Part shown: positions 52,601-61,117 of the stretch, piece after piece
Position numbering within the stretch: the first letter of the stretch is position 1
How the letters are laid out: each line of letters begins with the position of its first letter
Assembly (NCBI GenBank): GCA_934255455.1
Contig: CAKQNS010000004.1
Span: 1-64,000 of the forward strand
Source: an uncultured Alphaproteobacteria bacterium
Lineage (GTDB): Bacteria > Pseudomonadota > Alphaproteobacteria > Rs-D84
DNA: 64,000 nucleotides
Direction: 5' to 3'
Notes under the pieces: model-generated
The model's input: the letters and a program-made list of their open reading frames with translations, nothing else
What the model was told of the DNA's origin: nothing
Database searches by the model: none
Made by a program: the position numbers and the translations under genes

Positions 52601-53184
52601 TTCTGGATACCGAGGGTTATTCCAACACCGGTGGCCAGCAATCAAAATCAACCCCATTTGGTGCCAGTATGAAATTTGCCATTGGGGGCAAAGAACATGC
52701 GAAGAAAGACCTGGGGATGATTGCAATGATGTCGGGGGCGTATGTTGCGCAAATTGCGTTGGGCGCCAACCCGGCCCAGGCCATACGCGCTTTTCGCGAG
52801 GCCGAAAGTTTCCCCGGGCCATCAATTATATTGGCGTATGCGCCGTGCATTGCACATGGTTTCGCATTACAAAACGGCGTGCAACACCAAACACAATTGG
52901 TGCAGACGGGCGCGTGGCCACTGTATCGGTTTAACCCAACACTAATCGAGCAGGGACAAAACCCACTGTCGTTGGATTCCAGTATTGACAATCCAACCCC
53001 GTTGGAAGATTTCTTGAAAACCGAAAGTCGTTTTGGTGCGGCGCGTGCGGCAAACCCGAACTTTGACCGTCTGGTCGAATTTGCCAAGGAAAATAACCGA
53101 TATAAAAGCGAGCTGAAAAAATACATTGCGCATTTCGCGCTGATGAACGCCAAAAACGGTGTCAAAGAAAACGGCGAGGGATAA
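49672..53184 (+). CDS. nifJ: Pyruvate:ferredoxin (flavodoxin) oxidoreductase
   Basis: Oxidises pyruvate plus CoA to acetyl-CoA, CO2 and reduced ferredoxin, typical of anaerobes. The 1170-residue single chain has domain order I (AIYPITPSSTMGELADEW), II, III, an 8-Fe ferredoxin domain (CVQCGRCSMLCP at about 686 and CTGCGVCVKNCP at about 744), and the TPP domain with CAGCGETPYIKLMSH, ATGCSSIYGANLPTTPW and GGDGWAYDIGYGG near 950. All are intact, so it should be active. It links ctpA and the BamE-like gene in one direction (25- and 4-base gaps). With ackA it gives acetate plus ATP. Confidence 0.97.
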   Translation: MANLIVDGNWAAADVAYRCVDFAAIYPITPSSTMGELADEWSFQHKKNIWGAIPQIIEMQSEGGAAGAMHGALQMGSLATTFTASQGLLLMIPNMYKIAGEQTPFVMHVAARALATHALSIFGDHSDVMSVRSTGFALLSSHNVQQASDMAAIAHAATLRSRVPFLHFFDGFRTSHEESRLDRISDDVLREMLPDDLVLKNHARGMSPEHPTIRGTAQNPDVYFQGREAANPLYAATPEIVQECMDKFAKLTGRQYHLVDYVGDPAAENVIVAMGSACETIEETLEFLPRGLGLIKIHLYRPFPVDAFRAALPKTVRRIAVLDRTKEPGAIGEPLYQDVKTVVGDAAAVFGGRYGLGSKEFKPRDVKAVYENLMRDTLHHNFTVGIDDDLSGLSLKTDPAFAVQAENFKTAILYGIGSDGTVGAVKNIVKIVGENSDLYPQSYAVYDSKKSGGLTASHIRFSDAPIKSQYLIEVADFIGVSNFMIAQRFDVFRGLRAGGTVMINTSMAPDVAFANLPRETQEHLIRMRANVYFLDANGAAAELGLGNRINTFIMLNFFNLTRIIDPAVAADSAKVAIEKTYKKKGMDVVQANWTAVDRAAEYLHQYTLPSSVSNFAPDFVPSMTADAPAKIAGTLGKMAAQRGDAIPVSRFRVDGEFGGGQYPVGTSKYEKRSISERVATCDLEKCVQCGRCSMLCPHAAIRIRALTADQVDAARASGITVVPMKTPELGPDMYYTLAISPADCTGCGVCVKNCPVAALAMKNVRDVAAENQRAFDAVVKLPDTPREKLNLNIPKHVELLPHYFEFPGACAGCGETPYIKLMSHLFGDRMVVANATGCSSIYGANLPTTPWTRDANGRGPAWSNSLFEDNAEYGLGMRLALNQQRDTLRGMLFELNVPNVDALFAETDVVAQRKNVEMLRARLANDKNPRARMAEPLLDALVDKSVWIVGGDGWAYDIGYGGLDHILHSGENVNILVLDTEGYSNTGGQQSKSTPFGASMKFAIGGKEHAKKDLGMIAMMSGAYVAQIALGANPAQAIRAFREAESFPGPSIILAYAPCIAHGFALQNGVQHQTQLVQTGAWPLYRFNPTLIEQGQNPLSLDSSIDNPTPLEDFLKTESRFGAARAANPNFDRLVEFAKENNRYKSELKKYIAHFALMNAKNGVKENGEG

Positions 53185-53188
53185 AACC

Positions 53189-53623
53189 ATGAAAAAAATT
53201 ATACTGACCATATTGTCCTGTGCGGCGTTGGCCGCATGCACATTCCAGACGAAACATCGCGGATACGTTTTTCCCGATGATTTGGATGCGCGAATTGCCA
53301 ATATAAAAACAACCAAACAATTACAGGACGAAATTGGTGCGCCGTTGACCAAGACCATCCATGGTGATACCGTATGGATTTATTACGGGGCCGATGAAAA
53401 CTATCGCGGGCCATTGCCAAAAACATACGACAATAAAACGGTACTGTTAGCGTGGGTGAACGGAAATCGGGTGACAAAAACGCAAATATTGCGCGACGAC
53501 GATTTGCCAAATGTGTTTGTTGCCGATGGCGAAACGGAAATTCCGGCGGCAATTGAACTGAACGCAATCCAAGAATTGTTTAACAATATTGGACGGTTTA
53601 CGCCGGCCGGTTTGGGGCAATAA
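53189..53623 (+). CDS. BamE-like (SmpA/OmlA) lipoprotein
   Basis: The lipobox LAACT within MKKIILTILSCAALAACT makes this a lipid-anchored outer-membrane protein. The domain with RIANIKTTKQLQDEIGAPLT, then DTVWIYYGADENYRG, and LLAWVNGNRVTKTQIL has the SmpA/OmlA fold signs (helix pair then antiparallel strands). At 144 residues it is longer than E. coli BamE. It starts 4 bases after the nifJ stop. A BAM-complex role is inferred from family. Confidence 0.75.
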   Translation: MKKIILTILSCAALAACTFQTKHRGYVFPDDLDARIANIKTTKQLQDEIGAPLTKTIHGDTVWIYYGADENYRGPLPKTYDNKTVLLAWVNGNRVTKTQILRDDDLPNVFVADGETEIPAAIELNAIQELFNNIGRFTPAGLGQ

Positions 53624-53680
53624 AAAGCATTTGGATTTTTTGCATAAATTGTGTACAATATGAACCAAGAGAGAAACAAT

Positions 53681-54220
53681 ATGAAAAAACTGATAAGTTC
53701 TTTGGTTATTTGTATATGTGCGTTTGGTGCGGCGAATGCGGCCAAATTTACATCGTGTGGCGCGGGCTATGTGTTGGCCCCACATGCCCAGATTGATGGT
53801 ATAAACGCGGCCGAATGTCAAAAATTGTGGTGCCGTGATTTGGAAACGGGCAAAACAATGGGCAATGGAAATACCGCGAATACCGGATATGTTGATACAC
53901 CAATTCCGAATCAGATATGTGATGTGTCGGGCGCATGTATTGATTGTTTCGGCGCGCGCAAATGGTGCGCGGGCGAACCGGCGGGCGAATGGAACGCGGA
54001 ATATGGCGCGTATACGCGTGGCGGGGCCGATAATGCAACATTCCAATCGTATCAAAAGGGCACTTGTTTCGCATGGCGTCTGGAAAAGCCTGATTGTCCG
54101 GATGGCCAGGCCGCCATATTGCAAAACGACGAATGGGTATGTGTCACCGCTGCCGATATCACCACGGGCAGCCGCCCATCGGGTGTGCGTCGCACCAGTG
54201 GAATGCGTCGTTTGAACTAG
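53681..54220 (+). CDS. Cys-rich secreted protein, 179 residues, unrecognised
   Basis: Signal peptide MKKLISSLVICICAFGAANA, then a chain with ten or so spaced Cys residues (FTSCGAGYVLAP, CQKLWCRDLE, CDVSGACIDCFGARKWC) and a basic end (GVRRTSGMRRLN). The pattern is reminiscent of the Cys-rich blocks of the 6.6 and 26.7 kb proteins but without the LHxGD terminal domain. The ATG 53681 with AGAGAG is preferred to that at 53651. It probably folds by disulfides in the periplasm. Confidence 0.7.
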   Translation: MKKLISSLVICICAFGAANAAKFTSCGAGYVLAPHAQIDGINAAECQKLWCRDLETGKTMGNGNTANTGYVDTPIPNQICDVSGACIDCFGARKWCAGEPAGEWNAEYGAYTRGGADNATFQSYQKGTCFAWRLEKPDCPDGQAAILQNDEWVCVTAADITTGSRPSGVRRTSGMRRLN

Positions 54221-54230
54221 GATAAAATAT

Positions 54231-54258
54231 CGCCCCCGGGTTCCGGGGGATTTTTTTT
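54231..54258 (+). terminator. Terminator after the Cys-rich secreted protein gene
   Basis: CCCCCGG/CCGGGGG stem (54233-54249), 3-base loop, then eight T residues. Confidence 0.93.
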
Positions 54259-54338
54259 AGTCAACTATTTGTTTTTTATGTTTTTTGTGCTATAATATAT
54301 GCATTGAGAGAATGGCAACCGCAAAGGGTAAAGTAATT

Positions 54339-54905
54339 ATGCCAAGCAAAAAATTAGATTTTAAGACCGGACAATATGTTGTTTACCCAACCCAGGGCGT
54401 TGGTAAACTGGTCCGCACCGAAGAGCAAACAATCGGTGACCAGAAAATAAAAATGCTGGTAATTGATTTTGAACGCAATCACATGACATTACGTGTGCCG
54501 GTTGAACGTGCCGAGATTTCGGGCCTGCGCCCGCTGACCACCGCTAAAAAAATGGACGAGGCAATCGCGTCGGCCAAGGGCAAGGCGGGGGCCAAGCGTA
54601 TGATTTGGGCGCGTCGTGCGGCACAGTACGAAGAAAACATAAATTCCGGCGACCCCATGAAATTGGCCGAGGTTGTACGCGACCTGCAACGGCGCAGCGC
54701 GGCGGACACAATGACATTTTCGGCGCGTCAATTGTATCTGCGCGCGTTGGAACGTATGGCCCAGGAATTTGCCGTTTTGCATAAAATTGATTTGGATGCC
54801 GCGTCCGATAAAATAGAAGATATTTTGGGCATCCCCAAGGAAATAGACCTGAATGCCGCCGGTGTTGATGACGACGAAGAAATGGATGATGAAGATTCCG
54901 AATAA
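54339..54905 (+). CDS. carD: CarD/CdnL family transcription regulator
   Basis: CarD-type proteins bind RNA polymerase beta and stabilise open complexes, notably at rRNA promoters. The N-terminal RID/Tudor part is FKTGQYVVYPTQGVGKLVR, VIDFERNHMTLRVPV; the C-terminal helical part (KRMIWARRAAQYEENI) binds DNA. An acidic tail (DDDEEMDDEDSE) follows. The ATG 54339 has AAAGGGT at good spacing; a longer start at 54312 would place GAGAGA right next to the ATG. A TATAAT box at 54291-54296 lies upstream. Confidence 0.93.
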   Translation: MPSKKLDFKTGQYVVYPTQGVGKLVRTEEQTIGDQKIKMLVIDFERNHMTLRVPVERAEISGLRPLTTAKKMDEAIASAKGKAGAKRMIWARRAAQYEENINSGDPMKLAEVVRDLQRRSAADTMTFSARQLYLRALERMAQEFAVLHKIDLDAASDKIEDILGIPKEIDLNAAGVDDDEEMDDEDSE

Positions 54906-55066
54906 AAATCGCCCCAATCAGAGCATAGATAATAGATAGCGCGCCATTTGGCGCGCTTGTTTCATTCCCGCCGCGGAGCGCTAGCGGAGACGGATGCGCT
55001 TTGCTCTCTAAATAAAACCCTCCCCGTCGCACTTGCGTGCGACACTCCGTCGATGGGCGGGGAATT
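54906..55066. repeat. Intergenic palindromic repeat cluster
   Basis: No gene. A hairpin GCGCGCCATTTGGCGCGC (about 54938-54955) probably ends carD transcripts. It is followed by GCGGAGCGCTAGCGGAG and a palindrome GTCGCA/TGCGAC (about 55027-55043) flanked by CCTCCCCGTC and CGGGG. A closely related hairpin (GCGCGCCATTCCGGCGCGC) with a similar AGAGAGCAATG context recurs at 63905-63930, so this is a repeated intergenic unit. Confidence 0.5.
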
Positions 55067-55067
55067 A

Positions 55068-55098
55068 AAAAAACGCCCCGGGTGGGGCGGTTTTTTTA
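55068..55098 (-). terminator. Terminator after groEL
   Basis: CGCCCC/GGGGCG stem with A/T runs on both sides, touching the groEL stop codon; can act in both directions. Confidence 0.85.
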
Positions 55099-56715
55099 CA
55101 TCATGCCTGGCATGCCGCCCGCCACACCGGGTGCCGCCGGTTTTTCTTCGGGGATTTCGGACATTACACATCCCGTGGTCAGGATTGCACCAGCGGTTGA
55201 TGCCGCCGCCTGGATTGCAGTTTTTACAACCTTGGCCGGGTCAATAATGCCCGCCGCCATCATATCAACATATTCGCCGGTCTGGGCATTGTATCCGAAA
55301 TTATAGTCAGACGATTCCGAAACCTTGCCCACGACGATTTCGCCCGATACGCCCGCGTTTTCGGCAATCTGGGCACATGGGGCAACAATTGCACGGCGAA
55401 CAATATCAATACCAACATTTTGGTCGGTATTCGCGCCATGAACGTTTGTCAATGCTGCCGCCGCACGAACCAGTGCAATGCCGCCGCCGGCCACAATACC
55501 ATCGGCAACCGCCGCACGTGTCGCCGCCAATGCGTCGTCAACACGGTCTTTCTTTTCTTTAACTTCGACCTCGGTCATGCCGCCAACCTTGATAACGGCG
55601 ACGCCACCGACCAATTTTGCCAGACGTTCGGACAGTTTTTCACGATCGTATTCCGATGTTGTTGTAGACAACAGTTTGCGGATTTCGTCCGCGCGTGCAT
55701 CAATGGCCGATTTGTCACCTGCGCCCTGGGCAATCAGGGTTGAATCTTTGCTGACCACGACTTTTTTCGCACTGCCCAGAACCGCCGGGGTGATGTTTTC
55801 AAATGTCATACCCATATCGTCGGATATAACGGTCGCACCAGTGACGGCGGCAATATCTTTCAACATTTCTTTGCGGCGATCGCCAAAGCCCGGGGCCTTG
55901 ACCGCGCAAACTTTCAGTCCACCGCGCAGACGGTTCAGTACCAATGTCGCCAACGCTTCGGATTCAACATCTTCGGCAATAATCAACAATGGGCGACCCG
56001 ATTGCGCAATCGGTTCCAGAATAGGCAGCAATGCCTGTAATCCGGTGATTTTCTTTTCAGAAACCAGGATTTGGGCACCGTCCAATTCTGCCAACATTTT
56101 TTCGCTGTTGGTGACGAAATATGGCGACATAAATCCCTGGTCAAACTGCATACCTTCGACCACATCAATTTCGGTCTCTAGACCCTTGGCCTCTTCAACG
56201 GTAATTACGCCCTCGCGGCCAACCTTTTCCATGGCGCCGGCAATTTTTTCACCAATATCACGGTCGGAATTCGCAGAAATTGTCGCAACTTGGGCGATTT
56301 CCGCACTGTCTTTGACCGGGCGGGCATGTGCGTCAATATCGGCAACAACCGCCGACACCGCCATATCAATACCGCGTTTTACATCCATTGGGTTCATACC
56401 CGCGGCGATAACACGGCGACCCTCGCGTATAATTTTTTGTGCCAGTACGGTTGCGGTTGTTGTGCCGTCACCCGCGTCATCGCCGGCCTTTTTCGCCACT
56501 TCTTGAACCATGCGGGCACCAATGTTTTCCGCCGGGTCTTGCAATGACACGGCCTTGGCCACGGTCACGCCGTCCTTGGTCGCGACCGGCGCGCCATACG
56601 ATTTTTCAATGATTACCGTGCGCCCTTTGGGGCCCATGGTGATTTTAACGGCATCGGCCAATTTATCAACGCCAGCCGCCAATTTGTCTGTATCGAAAAC
56701 AATATTTTTTGCCAT
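55096..56715 (-). CDS. groEL: Chaperonin GroEL (60 kDa)
   Basis: The large ring subunit of the folding chamber. ATP-site pieces are ITMGPKGRTVIIEKSYG, DGVTVAK and AGDGTTTATVLAQ; the apical domain has the LLIIAEDVESEALATLVLN block; the C-terminus ends GGMPGMM, the flexible Gly-Met tail. The length of 539 is normal. It lies 15 bases after groES in one operon. The absence of a second copy can be stated only for this window. Confidence 0.97.
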   Translation of the reverse strand: MAKNIVFDTDKLAAGVDKLADAVKITMGPKGRTVIIEKSYGAPVATKDGVTVAKAVSLQDPAENIGARMVQEVAKKAGDDAGDGTTTATVLAQKIIREGRRVIAAGMNPMDVKRGIDMAVSAVVADIDAHARPVKDSAEIAQVATISANSDRDIGEKIAGAMEKVGREGVITVEEAKGLETEIDVVEGMQFDQGFMSPYFVTNSEKMLAELDGAQILVSEKKITGLQALLPILEPIAQSGRPLLIIAEDVESEALATLVLNRLRGGLKVCAVKAPGFGDRRKEMLKDIAAVTGATVISDDMGMTFENITPAVLGSAKKVVVSKDSTLIAQGAGDKSAIDARADEIRKLLSTTTSEYDREKLSERLAKLVGGVAVIKVGGMTEVEVKEKKDRVDDALAATRAAVADGIVAGGGIALVRAAAALTNVHGANTDQNVGIDIVRRAIVAPCAQIAENAGVSGEIVVGKVSESSDYNFGYNAQTGEYVDMMAAGIIDPAKVVKTAIQAAASTAGAILTTGCVMSEIPEEKPAAPGVAGGMPGMM

Positions 56716-56730
56716 ATTTTCGTCCTTTGA

Positions 56731-57018
56731 TTATTCCAAAATTCCCAAAATGTCAGATTCTTTGATTAAAACATAATCGGTGCCGTCAATTTTGACCTCG
56801 TTCGCAGACGACGCCCATTTTGCAAACAGCACGGTATCGCCAACTTTGACACTCATCGGTACGCGCGCACCGTGTTCAAATGCGCCATCGCCCACCGCAA
56901 CAACGCGACCGCGTGATGGTTTTTCCTTGGCATTGTCGGGGATAATAATTCCGCCGGCGGTCTTGGATTCTTCGTTCAACCGCGTCAGCAAAACATAATT
57001 GTGTAAAGGTTTCATCAT
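56731..57018 (-). CDS. groES: Co-chaperonin GroES
   Basis: The lid of the GroEL chamber; 95 residues with NYVLLTRLNEESKTAGGIII (the mobile-loop region) and VAVGDGAFE, and the C-terminal VLIKESDILGILE. Two adjacent ATG codons (57013-57018) occur; the first has GGAG at 9 bases. Longer frames up to 57240 are not credible because they cross the promoter and the divergent HIT gene. Confidence 0.96.
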   Translation of the reverse strand: MMKPLHNYVLLTRLNEESKTAGGIIIPDNAKEKPSRGRVVAVGDGAFEHGARVPMSVKVGDTVLFAKWASSANEVKIDGTDYVLIKESDILGILE

Positions 57019-57043
57019 TGTTAAATTCTCCTTGTGTACCCTA

Positions 57044-57072
57044 TATATAATACGCCGATGCGTGATTTCAAG
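57044..57072 (-). promoter_or_regulatory. Possible heat-shock (RpoH-type) promoter of groES-groEL
   Basis: On the minus strand CTTGAAA (57066-57072) and an A/T-rich -10 (TATATA, about 57042-57050) are separated by about 15 bases, resembling an alphaproteobacterial RpoH promoter. No CIRCE inverted repeat (TTAGCACTC) is seen, so HrcA control is not supported here. Confidence 0.45.
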
Positions 57073-57128
57073 GCTTGATTTTGCGTTTTGTGTATAATAT
57101 CCTGGGGATGACAATTCAGGGGGAAAAT

Positions 57129-57476
57129 ATGTATAATTCTGACAATGTATTTGCAAAAATCTTGGCCGGACAAATTCCGTGTAAACGGATATACGGCGAC
57201 GAATACGCACTGGCGTTTTTTGATGTAAGCCCGCGCGCAAAAACGCATGTTTTGGTCATTCCGCGTGGCGAATATACCGATATTTACGATTTTACCGCGA
57301 ACGCCCCGGCGGAATTACAGCGCGGATTCTGGGCTGCGGTGCGCAAGACTGTTGATACATTGGGATTAAATGGGAATTTCCGCGTGGTTGCAAACACTGG
57401 CGCGGGTGCCGGTCAATCGGTGTTTCATTTTCATTTGCATATTATGAGTGATGAACGATTCAAAACAGACTTTTAA
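57129..57476 (+). CDS. HIT family nucleotide hydrolase
   Basis: 115 residues with the histidine triad HFHLHIMS near the C-terminus and the N-terminal FAKILAGQIPCKRIY of Hint-type phosphoramidases. Substrates are AMP-linked compounds in this family. GGGGGA precedes ATG 57129; upstream frames overlap the promoter. It overlaps the next gene by 26 bases. Confidence 0.92.
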   Translation: MYNSDNVFAKILAGQIPCKRIYGDEYALAFFDVSPRAKTHVLVIPRGEYTDIYDFTANAPAELQRGFWAAVRKTVDTLGLNGNFRVVANTGAGAGQSVFHFHLHIMSDERFKTDF

Positions 57477-57684
57477 TATTCGTGTCATTCCGCGGGCGCG
57501 TCAAAATAATGTTGATGTTGCCCCAGATGGCACAATTCGCGTGCATACAACCGCCGCGCCCACCGATGGCGCGGCAAATGCCGCCGTAATAAAAATGCTG
57601 GCCCGGCATTTTGATGTGCCGAAAACCAGCATTAAAATCATCCGTGGCGTTGCGGCCCGGGACAAAGTTGTTCAGGTTTATTAA
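57451..57684 (+). CDS. DUF167 (YggU-like) protein
   Basis: 77 residues with the typical FNIRVIPRARQNNV, TTAAPTDGAANAAVIKMLA and KIIRGVAARDKVVQV blocks. The start (ATG 57451, or GTG 57448) lies inside the end of the HIT gene, so translation is coupled. Function unknown in the family. It ends convergently with the LOG gene, overlapping by 4 bases. Confidence 0.88.
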   Translation: MNDSKQTFNIRVIPRARQNNVDVAPDGTIRVHTTAAPTDGAANAAVIKMLARHFDVPKTSIKIIRGVAARDKVVQVY

Positions 57685-58232
57685 AAATTCTTGATTTCGT
57701 GTTCCAAATCCGCCGGCGTTGCCGCGATGCGAATGTCGTAATCATGAACATTTTCGATAAAGCCACAGTTCTGCATGTGCACAAACAGGCGCGCAAATGG
57801 TGCCCAGAAATTATCCGTGTTCAAAAAGAACAACGGCTTTTTCGTTTCGCCAATTTGTTGCATAGTCATAATATCGGTCAATTCGTTCAGTGTACCAATT
57901 CCGCCTGGCAAAATGATAAATGCGTCGGACAGTTCGTACATGCGCTGTTTGCGTTCATTTACGCCATTAACAACCTGGACATGAATACCGGTGTGTACTG
58001 GTTCCTGTTTTGCAACAACATTATGGGTGGAAACACCAATAACCTCGCCTCCGGCGTTCAATGCGCCATTGGCAACCGTGCCCATCAGCCCTACATCGCC
58101 GCCTCCGAACACCATACGAATTTGATTACGCGCCAACATTTCACCAACCAACGCCGCATCACGGGCAAACGCGGTTTCGGTGCCGAATTCATGTCCACAA
58201 TAAACCGCAATAGAATTCAAATGATTTGCCAT
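57681..58232 (-). CDS. LOG family (cytokinin riboside 5'-monophosphate phosphoribohydrolase-like)
   Basis: Rossmann-like protein of 183 residues with VFGGGDVGLMGTVANGAL and the defining motif PGGIGTLNELTD, whose Glu is catalytic. Bacterial members release bases from nucleoside monophosphates. The start at 58232 is followed by MANHLNSIAVYCG. Single gene on the minus strand between two plus-strand groups. Confidence 0.9.
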   Translation of the reverse strand: MANHLNSIAVYCGHEFGTETAFARDAALVGEMLARNQIRMVFGGGDVGLMGTVANGALNAGGEVIGVSTHNVVAKQEPVHTGIHVQVVNGVNERKQRMYELSDAFIILPGGIGTLNELTDIMTMQQIGETKKPLFFLNTDNFWAPFARLFVHMQNCGFIENVHDYDIRIAATPADLEHEIKNF

Positions 58233-58281
58233 TTCTTTTTTCCCTTTATTTTTGCGAATTATAGCATAAAATATCCCGGTA

Positions 58282-59259
58282 ATGAATCAGAAATTTATTA
58301 AATTTATGAATGAATTTTCGGGACAAAAACTGGCTGTTGCGGTCAGCGGTGGTGTCGATTCGGTGTGTTTGTTGTGCTGGTTGAATGAAATCGGCGCACG
58401 CCCGATTGCGTTGCATGTAAACCATGGCTTGCGCCCCGCCGCCGGGACCGAGGCCGCGTATGTTCGTGACCTGTGTGTGGCGCGCGGAATTGAATGCCAT
58501 ATATTGAACTGGACGGGTGAAAAACCCGCCACGGGTATAGAAGCTGCCGCCCGCACCGCACGGTACAAATTGATGACTGATTTTTGCCGCGACAACGGGG
58601 TAGATGCGTTATTGGTTGCGCATCAGGCTGATGATCAAATCGAAACATTTTTAATGAACTTGGGGCGGGGCAGTGGGCTGACCGGTCTGGCCGCGATGCG
58701 GCCCGTGACCATGCGCGATGGCGTTAAAATTGTGCGGCCTTTGTTGGGTGTATGGCGGCGCGAATTGCGTGAATATTGCGATAGGAATAGAATCAAATAT
58801 TTTTCCGATGAAATGAACGACGATGAACGTTATACTCGCGTTCGCATTCGTAAAAACCGGTATTTGATGGCGGACAAACTGGGCATTTCGGACGAACGTA
58901 TTTTGTTGGCAATACAAAACCTGGGGCGGGTGCGCGATGCAATTGAAACCAATGTTGCGGACATGGTGGCACGCGTCACACAGAACAATCGTGCGGTGTT
59001 TCCAGATTCTTTTCTGTTTGACCAAGACGACGACATTAGGTTAAAATTTATCGGGACATTGATTCAGAAAATTGGGGGGGATAATTATCAGCCGCGCTTG
59101 AATTCGTTGGAACGTGCACTAGATAATTTGAGGCATGATTGCCAATTTACATTGGGGCATTGCACAATTCGGCGGTTAAATAACAACATTCTGGTTGTGC
59201 CCGAGGGATCAAAAACAAGTTTTAGGACAAGACATGGAAAAACAACAAAATCAAAATAA
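58282..59259 (+). CDS. tilS: tRNA(Ile)-lysidine synthase TilS
   Basis: Modifies C34 of the CAU-anticodon tRNA-Ile to lysidine, so AUA is read as isoleucine. The N-terminal PP-loop is VAVSGGVDSVCLL, then ALHVNHGLRPAAG, VAHQADDQIETFLMNLGRG and GLTGLAAMRP. The C-terminal half is short (325 residues in total), lacking the long substrate-binding tail of E. coli TilS, as in several alphaproteobacteria. It overlaps ftsH by 26 bases in another frame, a conserved pairing. Confidence 0.94.
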   Translation: MNQKFIKFMNEFSGQKLAVAVSGGVDSVCLLCWLNEIGARPIALHVNHGLRPAAGTEAAYVRDLCVARGIECHILNWTGEKPATGIEAAARTARYKLMTDFCRDNGVDALLVAHQADDQIETFLMNLGRGSGLTGLAAMRPVTMRDGVKIVRPLLGVWRRELREYCDRNRIKYFSDEMNDDERYTRVRIRKNRYLMADKLGISDERILLAIQNLGRVRDAIETNVADMVARVTQNNRAVFPDSFLFDQDDDIRLKFIGTLIQKIGGDNYQPRLNSLERALDNLRHDCQFTLGHCTIRRLNNNILVVPEGSKTSFRTRHGKTTKSK

Positions 59260-61117
59260 CAGAAAAACACGTCGCGACAGTGCGTTCATATATGTGGTGA
59301 TATTCGGACTGCTGTTGATTTTCACCGGCGCCCAGCGTTTTTGGACGGGTGGGGTTGCAAAACAAACCCCAAATATGATACCCGATGTGGCGTCGCGACC
59401 GGTGGAACTGTCGTTTTCCGATGTTCTGCGGCGCGAATCCGACATTAAAACCATGAAAATTCGTGGGGCAGATGCAACTGGTACATTGCGTGACGGCACA
59501 AAATACCGTGCGACAATTACATACGACCCGGAATTGTTGGCCAAATTGGCACAAAATGGAACAACCATATCAATTGATTCGTCCAAGGGTGCGATGGAAT
59601 ACCTGGGGATGTGGTTCCCGATTATATTGGGGTTGTTCTTTATGTGGTGGATTTTTCGTGGTATGCGCGGCGGTGCGGGCGGAATAACGCGCGGTCTGGC
59701 ACAACAAAACCCAACAAGAATTACTACTGGCAAACCCAAAACTACATTTGCCGATGTGGCCGGCATCGATTCTGAAAAGCAAGAATTGATGGAGGTGGTA
59801 GATTTCTTGAAAAACAAGGAAAAATTCATCGCCGTTGGTGCGCGTGTGCCACGGGGGGTTTTGTTGTCTGGGGAACCAGGAACCGGTAAAACATTGTTGG
59901 CGCGCGCCATCGCGGGCGAGGCCAACGTCCCATTCTTTGCCGCATCGGGCAGTGATTTTTCCGGCATTATCGTTGGACTGGGCGTGGCCAAGATTAAAGA
60001 GATTTTTGAAATGGCGCGTCGCAATGCCCCATGCATTTTGTTCATTGATGAAATTGATGCTATTGGCCAACGGCGCAGCACTGGTTCATATAATGACCAG
60101 GACCGTGAACAAACATTGAATCAATTACTGATTGAAATGGACGGGTTTGCAAACGATACAGGCATCATCGTGATTGGTGCGACAAATCGCCCCGATATGC
60201 TGGATGCAGCGCTGTTGCGGCCCGGCCGATTTGACCGCCAGGTATATATTGAATTGCCTGATTTGGCGGGGCGTCGTGCAATTTTGGATTTATATGCAAA
60301 AAAAATAAAGGTTGGCACCGATGTCAATTTGCAAAATGTTGCGCGTGGCACGACTGGTTTTTCGGGGGCCGATTTGGAAAACCTGTTAAATGAATCGGCA
60401 TTGCATGCGGTGCGCAATGGCCGTGCGGAAATCGCACCCGGCGACATTGACGAGGCGCGCGATAAAATCTTGATGGGCCCGCGCAAGGCACGCAAAATGC
60501 GCCCCCAGGATATAAAATTGACCGCCTATCACGAGGCCGGCCACGCATTCGTCAGCCAAATCTACGCCGACATCACCGACCCAATTCACAAGGCGACAAT
60601 TATCCCGCGTGGCCGTGCGCTGGGTATGGTTCAACATTTGCCGGTTGACGACAAAGTTTCCATGACCATTGCCGAGGTTCGCGCCAACCTGTCCATTGCA
60701 TTGGCCGGGCGCAGTGCCGAAGAGGTATTTTTCGGTGCGGATAAAATTACCACTGGCGCGGAAAGTGATATTGCCATGGCAACGCGTCTGGCGCGCTATT
60801 CAATTACGACGGCGGGACTGTCGCCGCGCATCGGGTTGGCGGCCATAAACCAGATTACAAATTTTGGCAATCGCACGGCGTTGGAAAACGCGTCTGAAAA
60901 GACCGCTGAACTGGTTGATGCCGAGGTTAAATCTTGGTTGGATACCGCACACGCAGATGCGAAAAAATTGTTGACCAAAAACAAGAAAACCGTCGAGAAA
61001 TTGGCCAACGAATTGCTGGCACGCGAAACATTGACGGGTGACGAAATCCGTGAAATTATTTATGGCAAACCAAAAAAACCAACCACCAAACCCCGCGTGA
61101 AAAAGAATGCAAAATAA
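59234..61117 (+). CDS. ftsH: ATP-dependent zinc metalloprotease FtsH
   Basis: A membrane-anchored AAA protease that degrades misfolded membrane and regulatory proteins. Two membrane segments (FIYVVIFGLLLIF and FPIILGLFFMWWIF) flank a small periplasmic domain. The AAA domain has Walker A GEPGTGKT (about 213) and FIDEIDAIG, then the second region of homology. The zinc motif is HEAGH (about 432). ATG 59234 has AGGAC and gives 627 residues. It overlaps tilS. Confidence 0.97.
   Translation: MEKQQNQNNRKTRRDSAFIYVVIFGLLLIFTGAQRFWTGGVAKQTPNMIPDVASRPVELSFSDVLRRESDIKTMKIRGADATGTLRDGTKYRATITYDPELLAKLAQNGTTISIDSSKGAMEYLGMWFPIILGLFFMWWIFRGMRGGAGGITRGLAQQNPTRITTGKPKTTFADVAGIDSEKQELMEVVDFLKNKEKFIAVGARVPRGVLLSGEPGTGKTLLARAIAGEANVPFFAASGSDFSGIIVGLGVAKIKEIFEMARRNAPCILFIDEIDAIGQRRSTGSYNDQDREQTLNQLLIEMDGFANDTGIIVIGATNRPDMLDAALLRPGRFDRQVYIELPDLAGRRAILDLYAKKIKVGTDVNLQNVARGTTGFSGADLENLLNESALHAVRNGRAEIAPGDIDEARDKILMGPRKARKMRPQDIKLTAYHEAGHAFVSQIYADITDPIHKATIIPRGRALGMVQHLPVDDKVSMTIAEVRANLSIALAGRSAEEVFFGADKITTGAESDIAMATRLARYSITTAGLSPRIGLAAINQITNFGNRTALENASEKTAELVDAEVKSWLDTAHADAKKLLTKNKKTVEKLANELLARETLTGDEIREIIYGKPKKPTTKPRVKKNAK

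Noticed and set aside
51827..53165. Long minus-strand frames opposite nifJ
   Set aside because: Shadows of a strongly biased gene with no start sites or motifs.
57019..57128. CIRCE element before groES
   Set aside because: No TTAGCACTC-type inverted repeat is seen; an RpoH-like promoter is the better reading.
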